The notes under the pieces were generated by a model. It was not told the origin of the DNA. It saw only the letters and a program-made list of their open reading frames with translations, and made no database searches. Both the position numbers and the translations under genes were made by a program. From Thermoanaerobaculales bacterium (GTDB lineage: Bacteria; Acidobacteriota; Thermoanaerobaculia; Thermoanaerobaculales; Sulfomarinibacteraceae), in the NCBI GenBank assembly GCA_025456385.1, contig JALOKS010000138.1, positions 1 to 12,131 of the forward strand: a DNA stretch of 12,131 nucleotides, written 5' to 3'. The stretch's first letter is position 1. Every line of letters begins with the position of its first letter. Positions 1 through 8,052 of this stretch are shown here, piece by piece.

Positions 1-1182
1 GACCTGCTGTTCCGCTACGACCCCGACTTCCCCAAGATCTTCAAGGTCCTGGCCGACTTCGACAACCTGCTGGCGGCCTCGCCGAACCACGCGCACGACC
101 TGATCGCGGTGCTGCGCAAGGTGATCGTCGAGGAAAGGCTGCTCGAGCTCGACGCCGGGGGAGCGGCGGCGATGCTCGAGGAGGCGGTGCGGATCGGCGG
201 CTGGCGGCGGAGGTTCTCGAGCCGCTTCTCCGACCTTGCCGACCTCCTGCGCGAGGCTTCGTTCAGGGCCAGCCAGGCGGGTTCGCCTCTGATCTCCAGG
301 GAGCACGTGGCCGAGGCCCATGCCGCGCACCTCCGCCGGCATTCACTGAGCGAGGACCGCTCGCACGAGCTCATCGCGGAGAAGGTGGTGCACATCGCGA
401 CCGAGGGCGTGGCGGTCGGCCAGGTCAACGGTCTCGCGGTCTACGATCTCGGCCACCACCGCTTCGGCAAGCCGTCGCGGATCACCGCCCAGGTGGGCAT
501 CGGGCGCGAGGGGATCATCAACATCGAGCGGCAGGCCGGCCTCTCGGGCCCGACCTACGACAAGGGGGTCGGCATTCTCACCGGCTACCTGCGGGGTACC
601 TTCGCGCGCCGCTCGCCACTGTCGATGGCCTGCTCAGTGACCTTCGAGCAATCGTATGGGGGGATCGACGGTGACTCGGCGTCGTCAACGGAGGTCTACG
701 CCATTCTGTCGGCACTGTCGGAGACGCCGCTCAGGCAGGAGATCGCCGTGACCGGTTCCGTGGATCAGTACGGCCGCGTGCAGGCGATCGGCGGCGTCAA
801 CGAGAAGATCGAGGGCTTCTACCGGGTCTGCGAAGGCAACGGCCTCACCGGCAGGCAGGGTGTCCTGGTCCCGGAGGCCAACGCGGGCGACCTCCACCTC
901 GCCCCGGCCGTGGTCACGGCGGTGGCGCAGGGGCGGTTCCACGTCTGGGCGACCGACGCCATCGCCGACGGCATCGAGCTGCTGACGGGGCTTCCGGCGG
1001 GGGCCTGGGACGAGACGGCCGGCTGGAGCGAGGGCAGTCTGTTCGGCGCCTGCCAACGCCGTCTCGACGGCATGGTCGAGCTCATGCGCAAGGCCGCACG
1101 CGGCAACTCACGGCCGGCCGCCGGCGCCGCCGGAAACGGGCCGGGCAGCGAGAGCGGCGATACTGAGAACAGTTCTTTGTGA
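1..1182 (+). CDS. Lon-family ATP-dependent protease, C-terminal part (5' end outside window)
   Basis: The reading frame is open from base 1 to the TGA at 1180-1182, giving 393 visible residues; the start and ATPase core lie upstream. The first residues (DLLFRYDPDFPKIFKVLADF) match the end of the AAA+ module in Lon-related proteases with an AAA_32-type ATPase (YcbZ/LonB-like). A helical lid region follows, then the Lon proteolytic domain from about residue 125. The Ser-Lys dyad is visible: Ser226 in GIDGDSAS and Lys269 in GGVNEKIEGFY, 43 residues apart as in E. coli Lon (S679/K722). The last ~40 residues are low-complexity Gly/Ala/Ser. The family degrades misfolded or regulatory proteins in the cytoplasm using ATP. 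The stop codon lies inside a CRP-like palindrome belonging to the next gene's promoter region, and no clear terminator separates the two genes. Family assignment is secure; subfamily is less so because the ATPase part is mostly missing. Confidence 0.93.
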   Translation, partial: DLLFRYDPDFPKIFKVLADFDNLLAASPNHAHDLIAVLRKVIVEERLLELDAGGAAAMLEEAVRIGGWRRRFSSRFSDLADLLREASFRASQAGSPLISREHVAEAHAAHLRRHSLSEDRSHELIAEKVVHIATEGVAVGQVNGLAVYDLGHHRFGKPSRITAQVGIGREGIINIERQAGLSGPTYDKGVGILTGYLRGTFARRSPLSMACSVTFEQSYGGIDGDSASSTEVYAILSALSETPLRQEIAVTGSVDQYGRVQAIGGVNEKIEGFYRVCEGNGLTGRQGVLVPEANAGDLHLAPAVVTAVAQGRFHVWATDAIADGIELLTGLPAGAWDETAGWSEGSLFGACQRRLDGMVELMRKAARGNSRPAAGAAGNGPGSESGDTENSSL

Positions 1183-1193
1183 TCTGCGTCACG
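1178..1193. promoter_or_regulatory. CRP/FNR-family-like operator palindrome
   Basis: The sequence is TGTGA-N6-TCACG, which matches the CRP consensus TGTGA-N6-TCACA at 9 of 10 half-site positions. An additional T/A pair lies at the flanks (1177 and 1194). It overlaps the stop codon of the Lon-like gene and sits 5 nt upstream of a perfect -35 box. Its centre is about 48 nt upstream of the likely transcription start, between the classical class I and class II positions. Binding by a CRP/FNR-type regulator is an inference. Confidence 0.45.
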
Positions 1194-1198
1194 AGCAT

Positions 1199-1227
1199 TT
1201 GACACCCCGGGCCGTGGATGGGACAAT
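1199..1227 (+). promoter_or_regulatory. Sigma70-type promoter of the M23 peptidase gene
   Basis: A perfect -35 box TTGACA (1199-1204) is separated by 17 nt from GACAAT (1222-1227), a 4/6 match to TATAAT. The expected transcription start is near 1234, leaving a leader of about 50 nt before the ATG at 1286. It is the best promoter match in the window. Confidence 0.6.
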
Positions 1228-1271
1228 CGCCGGGCCATCGTGACGAAGATGAGCTCGCTGACAGCCTGTTG

Positions 1272-1284
1272 AAGGAGGGGGGGG
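1272..1284 (+). promoter_or_regulatory. Strong ribosome-binding site running into a G8 tract
   Basis: AAGGAGG (1272-1278) is a near-ideal Shine-Dalgarno sequence 7 nt before the ATG at 1286 and fixes that start. It merges with an uninterrupted run of eight G (1277-1284), so the SD-to-start distance depends on a homopolymer. Confidence 0.7.
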
Positions 1285-1285
1285 C

Positions 1286-2167
1286 ATGCCGGCGCGACTG
1301 AACACGATCATCATCGTGCCCCACAGCAAGGCGCGCTTCCTCAAGTTCTCGTTCTCCTCCCGGGCCGCGGTGGCGGCGGGCATCGCCGGCGGCTTGGCCC
1401 TCGTCCTGTCCATCGTGGCTATCGTCTACACCGGCAGCGCCGTCAACCGGCGCATCGAGGTCGCGAGGCTGCAGTCCGAGAACCTGGAGCTCGCGAGCGT
1501 CAACCAGGAGCTCGAGCGGACGATCGCCGAGGTCCAGGGACGGCTCGATCAGTTCGAAGAGCGGACGGCGCGCCTGGCGCTGGCGACCGGGGTCGGGCCC
1601 GCCGAGGGCGGCATCTCCGGCGGCGGGAGCGCGAGCTCGCGGGCCGGCGCCGGCGGGCCCTACGACCGCGTGCCGGAGTCGCCGCAGGCGCTGCAGACTC
1701 GGGGCCGCTGGTTGGAGGAGCAGCTCGACCTCGTCGAGGGGCAGGTCGATGAACAGCTGCGGATCCTCGCCTCGACGCCGACGATTGCACCGGCGCGGGG
1801 CCTGATCACCGACGGTTTCGGCCGCCGCCGGGACCCACTGACCGGCCGCCTCGCCTTCCACGAGGGGCTCGACATCGCCGGCCGGCGCGGCTCCAGTGTC
1901 AGGGCGCCGGCCGACGGCATCGTGGTCTTCGCCGGGCCCGACGGCGGCCTCGGCCGCACGGTCCGGATCGCGCACGACTTCGGCTTCAACACGGTGTACG
2001 GCCACCTCGACAAGATCTCGGTGCAGGCGGGGGACGAGGTGCAGCGCGGCCAGGAGGTCGGGCTGCTCGGCAACAGCGGCCGCTCGACCGGGCCGCACCT
2101 CCACTACGAGGTCCATCTCGAAGGAAGGGCCGTCGACCCGCTCTACTACGTCCTCGACGCCTTTTAG
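1286..2167 (+). CDS. Membrane-anchored M23 (LytM-type) peptidoglycan endopeptidase
   Basis: This 293-residue protein probably trims peptidoglycan cross-links in the periplasm, or acts as an envelope amidase activator as some LytM proteins do. A short basic N-terminus (1-28) precedes one transmembrane segment (about 29-49), a charged coiled coil (about 52-98), a Gly/Ser-rich linker (about 103-125), a second helical stretch (about 133-162) and a C-terminal M23 domain (about 165-293). Zinc-site motifs are intact: H192-E-G-L-D196 (HxxxD) and H271-L-H273 (HxH), with the YGH motif between them. Because these residues are present, an active enzyme is more likely than a degenerate EnvC-like activator. 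The start is supported by the AAGGAGG site. The gene has its own promoter and is followed by a hairpin at 2191-2214, so it is probably monocistronic. The physiological substrate is inferred from the family. Confidence 0.93.
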   Translation: MPARLNTIIIVPHSKARFLKFSFSSRAAVAAGIAGGLALVLSIVAIVYTGSAVNRRIEVARLQSENLELASVNQELERTIAEVQGRLDQFEERTARLALATGVGPAEGGISGGGSASSRAGAGGPYDRVPESPQALQTRGRWLEEQLDLVEGQVDEQLRILASTPTIAPARGLITDGFGRRRDPLTGRLAFHEGLDIAGRRGSSVRAPADGIVVFAGPDGGLGRTVRIAHDFGFNTVYGHLDKISVQAGDEVQRGQEVGLLGNSGRSTGPHLHYEVHLEGRAVDPLYYVLDAF

Positions 2168-2190
2168 ACCACAGTCTTCGACGGCAGTCC

Positions 2191-2214
2191 CAGCGCGCCC
2201 CCAGGGGCGCGCTG
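2191..2214 (+). terminator. GC-rich hairpin after the M23 gene, possible terminator
   Basis: A perfect 11-bp inverted repeat (CAGCGCGCCCC / GGGGCGCGCTG) with a 2-nt centre begins 24 nt after the stop codon. The following TACAGTTTC is a weak U-tract, so termination activity is uncertain. The heptamer repeat element starts 5 nt downstream. Confidence 0.45.
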
Positions 2215-2218
2215 TACA

Positions 2219-2331
2219 GTTTCGAGTGTTGAGTTATGAGTTTTGAGTTTTGAGTTCCCACCCACCCTGCCGTTGTTTCCTGAAGGGCGGTTGGCGGGAC
2301 AACTCAAAACTCAACACTCAAAACTCAAAAC
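2219..2331. repeat. Heptamer repeat element 1 (inverted arrays around a GC-rich core)
   Basis: The left arm (2219-2256) is five heptamers close to GTTTTGA plus a 3-nt remainder: GTTTCGA, GTGTTGA, GTTATGA, GTTTTGA, GTTTTGA, GTT. The right arm (2301-2331) is the inverse: AAC, then TCAAAAC, TCAACAC, TCAAAAC, TCAAAAC. Between them lies a 44-nt core that starts CCCACCCACCC and ends GGTTGGCGGGAC. The arms are strikingly AT-rich against the surrounding GC-rich DNA and can pair to form a long hairpin. Read rightwards the unit is AAACTCA, a version of the AAAYYCR unit shared with the elements at 6747-6848 and 11898-11932. It lies wholly between the M23 gene and the secA promoter. Confidence 0.85.
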
Positions 2332-2350
2332 TGACGCTCAGTGTGTCTGC

Positions 2351-2379
2351 CGTTGCAATCCCCCCCCGTCTGATCTAGG
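2351..2379 (+). promoter_or_regulatory. Candidate secA promoter with a C8 tract in the spacer
   Basis: TTGCAA (2351-2356, 4/6 to TTGACA) is followed after exactly 17 nt by TAGGCT (2374-2379, 3/6 to TATAAT). The spacer contains eight consecutive C (2358-2365). The -10 resembles TAGGAT upstream of ftcD. The predicted start is near 2386, giving a leader of about 95 nt to secA. The match is moderate. Confidence 0.4.
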
Positions 2380-2467
2380 CTGCGCTGAACCGGCGCCGAC
2401 GCAGGTAGCCGAATTTTCTTCATCGTTCGAATGCGCCGGGGCACTCCCCGGCATTTTGCGAATCGGC

Positions 2468-2474
2468 GAGGTGG
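2468..2474 (+). promoter_or_regulatory. secA ribosome-binding site (fixes the start)
   Basis: GAGGTGG lies 5 nt before the ATG at 2480. It supports that codon over in-frame upstream ATGs such as 2243, which would translate the heptamer element and the promoter. Confidence 0.6.
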
Positions 2475-2479
2475 TCGGA

Positions 2480-5269
<2,790 letters not shown>

Positions 5270-5272
5270 AAC

Positions 5273-6742
5273 ATGAGCGGCGAGATTCCGATCGGCCTGA
5301 CCTTCGACGACGTGCTGCTGGTGCCCTGGCGCTCGGAGGTTCACCCCAACGACATCGCGGTGGCCACCCGCCTCACCCGGGGCGGCATGATGCTCAACCT
5401 GCCGATCGTGTCTGCCGCCATGGACACGGTGACCGAGGCCAACATGGCGATCGCCCTGGCCCAGTACGGCGGCGTCGGCATCGTCCACAAGAACATGACG
5501 ATCGCCCGCCAGGCCGAGGAGGTGGACAAGGTCAAGCGCTCGGAGTCGGGGATGATCGTCGACCCGGTGACGGTCCGCGCCGAGCAATCAGTGCGCGAGG
5601 CCCTCGAGGTGATGGCGCACTTCCGGATCTCGGGCCTGCCGGTGGTCGGCCGCGAGGGGCAGCTCGAGGGCATCCTGACCAACCGCGACCTCCGCTTCTG
5701 CACCGAGTTCGAGCGGCCGATCGCCGACTTCATGACCAAGGAGGACCTGGTCACGGCACCGGTCGGGACCACCCTCGAGGAGGCCAAGACCCTCCTCCAT
5801 CGCAACCGGATCGAGAAGCTGCTGATCGTGGACGAGCGCGGCAGCCTCAAGGGCCTGATCACCGTCAAGGACATCAAGAAGGCGCACGACTACCCCAACG
5901 CCTGCAAGGACGGCCTCGGCCGGCTGCGGGTCGCGGCCGGCGTCGGCGTCACCGGCGACCTCCTCGAGCGCTGCGCGGCGCTCATCGCGAGCAAGGTCGA
6001 CGTGCTCTGCCTCGACAGCTCGCACGCCCACTCGCGGGGCGTGATGGAGGCCGCGGAGCGAATCAAGGCCGCCTTCCCGGAGACGCCGCTCATCGTCGGC
6101 AACGTCGCCACCGAGCAGGGTGCCCGGGACCTCATCGAGCGCGGGGCCGACGCCATCAAGGTCGGTATCGGCCCGGGCTCCATCTGCACCACGCGCGTCG
6201 TCACCGGGGCCGGCATGCCGCAGATCACAGCGGTCATGGACTGCGCGCGGGCCGCCCGCGAGCACGGCGTGCCGCTGATCGCGGACGGCGGGATCCGCTT
6301 CTCGGGCGACATCACCAAGGCGCTCGCTGCCGGCGCCGACGTGGTCATGATCGGCTCGCTGTTCGCGGGCGTCGAGGAGTCGCCGGGCGAGCAGATCCTC
6401 TACCAGGGGCGGACCTTCAAGGCCTACCGGGGCATGGGCTCGATCGGCGCCATGAAGGCCGCCGAGGGCTCGAGCGACCGCTACTTCCAGGAAGGCGGCG
6501 AACGCGCGAAGCTCGTGCCCGAGGGCATCGAGGGCATGGTGCCCTACAAGGGACCGCTCTCGGACCAGCTCACGCAGCTCGTCGGCGGCCTCCGCGCGGG
6601 CATGGGCCTCGCCGGCTGCGCGTCCATCGCCGAGCTGCACCAACGGGCGCGCTTCGTGCAGGTGACCGGCGCCGGGCTCAAAGAGTCGCACGCCCACGAC
6701 GTCGTCGTCACCAAAGAGGCGCCGAACTACCGCATCGACTGA
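5273..6742 (+). CDS. guaB: Inosine-5'-monophosphate dehydrogenase
   Basis: IMP dehydrogenase oxidises IMP to XMP with NAD+, the committed step of GMP synthesis in the cytoplasm. The 489-residue length is typical of bacterial GuaB. The N-terminal barrel start (GLTFDDVLLVP) is followed by two CBS domains (about 94-205), which bind adenine nucleotides and tune activity. The catalytic loop is GIGPGSICTTR with the thioimidate-forming cysteine at C305, the same number as E. coli GuaB. ADGGIRFSGDITKALAAGADVVMIG is the IMP phosphate-binding region, YRGMGSIGAM starts at 385, and the mobile flap has the conserved Arg-Tyr pair at R403-Y404. The ATG follows the secA stop by 3 nt and its likely SD (AAGGG, 5261-5265) lies within the secA 3' end, so translation is probably coupled. 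Expression is then tied to the secA promoter unless an internal one exists; I saw none. Confidence 0.98.
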   Translation: MSGEIPIGLTFDDVLLVPWRSEVHPNDIAVATRLTRGGMMLNLPIVSAAMDTVTEANMAIALAQYGGVGIVHKNMTIARQAEEVDKVKRSESGMIVDPVTVRAEQSVREALEVMAHFRISGLPVVGREGQLEGILTNRDLRFCTEFERPIADFMTKEDLVTAPVGTTLEEAKTLLHRNRIEKLLIVDERGSLKGLITVKDIKKAHDYPNACKDGLGRLRVAAGVGVTGDLLERCAALIASKVDVLCLDSSHAHSRGVMEAAERIKAAFPETPLIVGNVATEQGARDLIERGADAIKVGIGPGSICTTRVVTGAGMPQITAVMDCARAAREHGVPLIADGGIRFSGDITKALAAGADVVMIGSLFAGVEESPGEQILYQGRTFKAYRGMGSIGAMKAAEGSSDRYFQEGGERAKLVPEGIEGMVPYKGPLSDQLTQLVGGLRAGMGLAGCASIAELHQRARFVQVTGAGLKESHAHDVVVTKEAPNYRID

Positions 6743-6746
6743 CCGG

Positions 6747-6848
6747 GAATTTTCAATTTTTAATTCTTAATTCTCAATTCCAAGCCGCCCCCACGGAGAA
6801 TGGGCGGGTGGGTGGAAATTCAAAATTCAAAATTGAGAATTCAAAATT
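6747..6848. repeat. Heptamer repeat element 2 (inverted AT-rich arrays around a GC-rich core)
   Basis: The left arm (6747-6781) is five heptamers: GAATTTT, CAATTTT, TAATTCT, TAATTCT, CAATTCC. The right arm (6814-6848) is five more: GGAAATT, CAAAATT, CAAAATT, GAGAATT, CAAAATT. The 32-nt core ends in GGGCGGGTGGGT, the complement of the CCCACCC motif in element 1. Read rightwards the repeating unit is AAATTCA, the same AAAYYCR pattern as the other two elements. The element starts 4 nt after the guaB stop codon and ends 36 nt before the broken gmd. Confidence 0.85.
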
Positions 6849-6849
6849 G

Positions 6850-6869
6850 AGGGGGGCTTTGGCCCCTCT
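6850..6869. terminator. Hairpin between guaB and gmd, possible terminator
   Basis: AGGGGGGC-TTTG-GCCCCTCT forms an 8-bp stem with one G-T pair and a tetraloop. On the + strand it is followed by GTTAGACT, a poor U-tract. On the - strand it is followed by CAATTTTG from the heptamer element, so it might work better in that direction. Terminator function is tentative. Confidence 0.35.
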
Positions 6870-6884
6870 GTTAGACTCCGCCGC

Positions 6885-7908
6885 ATGAAGAAGGCTCTGA
6901 TCACCGGCGTCACGGGCCAGGACGGCTCCTACCTCGCCGAGCTCCTGCTCGAGAAGGGCTACGAGGTGCACGGCGTCGTGCGCAGGGCCCAACCGCGAGC
7001 GCATCGACCACCTGCGCAGAGCGGCGCTCGGCGCCCGCCACCTGCGCCTGCACTACGGCGACCTCGGCGACACCGAGTCGCTCACCACCATCCTCGAGGC
7101 CGTGCGCCCCGACGAGATCTACAACCTCGCCGCCCAGTCCCACGTCGGCATATCCTTCTCCATGCCGACCTACACCGGCGACGTCTCGGGCGTGGGCGTC
7201 GTGCGCCTGCTCGAGGCGGTGCGGCGCGTCGCACCGGAGGCGCGCTTCTACCAGGCCTCGTCGTCCGAGCTCTTCGGCAAGGCGGCCGAGGTCCCGCAGC
7301 GGGAGACGACCCCCTTCCACCCGCGGTCGCCCTACGCGGTGGCCAAGATCTACGCCTACTGGGCCACCATCAACTACCGCGAGGCGCACGAGATCTTCGC
7401 CGCCAACGGCATTCTCTTCAACCACGAGTCGCCCCGCCGGGGCGAGAACTTCGTCACCCGCAAGATCACCCGCGCGGTGGCCGAGATCGCCGCAGGGCGG
7501 CGGGACTGGGTGTCGCTCGGCAACCTCGAGGCGCGCCGGGACTGGGGATTCGCCGGCGACTTCGTCGAGGCGATGTGGCGGATCCTGCAGGCGGAGCGTC
7601 CCGACGACTGGGTGGTCGGCACCGGCGAGGACCACTCGGTGCGGGAGTTCTGCGAGCTCGCATTCGCCGAGGTGGGCATCGAGCTCGCCTGGAGCGGCCG
7701 CGGCGTCGACGAGGTCGGGCTCGACCGGGCGACCGGCGCGAAGCGCGTCGTGGTCAACCCGCGGTACTTCCGCCCGGCCGAGGTCGACCTGCTCAAGGCG
7801 GACCCGTCGAAGGCGCGCCGCGAGCTCGGGTGGGTGCCGAAGGTCGGTTTCGAGGAGCTCGTGCGGATGATGGTGGACGCCGACGTCAAAGCTCTGGGTT
7901 CTTCGTAA
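6885..7908 (+). pseudogene. gmd: GDP-mannose 4,6-dehydratase, frameshifted
   Basis: Gmd converts GDP-mannose to GDP-4-keto-6-deoxymannose, the precursor of GDP-fucose and related sugars of surface polysaccharides. The first 35 codons from ATG 6885 give a good N-terminus with the Rossmann motif GVTGQDG and end in VVRRA. The rest of the protein is in the +1 frame from AAC at 6991 (NRERIDHL...) to the TAA at 7906-7908. Downstream family signatures are intact: YNLAAQSHV, the catalytic Glu of SSSELFGK (7267-7269), the YxxxK pair (Tyr 7333-7335, Lys 7345-7347), LFNHESPRRGENFVTRKITRAV and GNLEARRDWG. The family normally reads RR[AS]S[ST]FN here, so three residues are missing and one base is left over: a net 8-nt loss rather than a single-base error. 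As written, translation from 6885 leaves the Gmd frame after codon 35. No good Shine-Dalgarno is seen. A programmed frameshift or assembly error cannot be excluded. Confidence 0.85.
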
Positions 7909-7946
7909 CGCGCCTCCGACCTCGAGGGTCGATCTTCTCGGCAACT

Positions 7947-7990
7947 CATTTTTCTCGCCGGGCGCGCACGCGCGCACGGCGCGAAAAATG
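7947..7990. repeat. 44-nt near-perfect palindrome with A/T runs and CG tip
   Basis: The arms begin CATTTTTC and end GAAAAATG, and pair over 19 of 21 positions (mismatches at pairs 9 and 15) around a 2-nt centre. The tip is alternating CG/GC. The palindrome sits 39 nt after the gmd stop and 13 nt before the ftcD -35 box. Its design (A/T run in each arm, CG-rich tip, ~20-bp stem) resembles the hairpin at 11753-11793. No U-tract follows, so it is not a standard terminator. Confidence 0.8.
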
Positions 7991-8002
7991 AACGGTGGAG
8001 GG

Positions 8003-8031
8003 TTGCCAGGAGCACCGGCGCCGCATAGGAT
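8003..8031 (+). promoter_or_regulatory. Candidate ftcD promoter
   Basis: TTGCCA (8003-8008, 5/6 to TTGACA) and TAGGAT (8026-8031, 4/6 to TATAAT) are spaced by exactly 17 nt. The start would fall near 8038, leaving a leader of about 15 nt that carries GGAGAAG (8042-8048) before the ATG at 8053. Confidence 0.55.
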
Positions 8032-8052
8032 TCGGGCGTTTGGAGAAGCGAC

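Noticed and set aside
2219..2331. CRISPR array reading of the short repeats
   Set aside because: Repeats are contiguous 7-mers without spacers and in opposite orientations in the two arms; no cas genes.
2243..2479. 79-codon N-terminal extension of SecA from the ATG at 2243
   Set aside because: It translates the heptamer array, C8 tract and promoter. The conserved SecA N-terminus begins at 2480 with its own GAGGTGG.
6847..6877. Promoter for gmd (TTGAGG ... TAGACT)
   Set aside because: The spacer is 19 nt, the -35 is weak and overlaps a hairpin, and the start would fall almost on the ATG.
6984..6996. Programmed +1 frameshift in gmd
   Set aside because: No stop or rare codon in the A site and no strong slippery P-site pair. 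The missing SxF residues point to a deletion instead.
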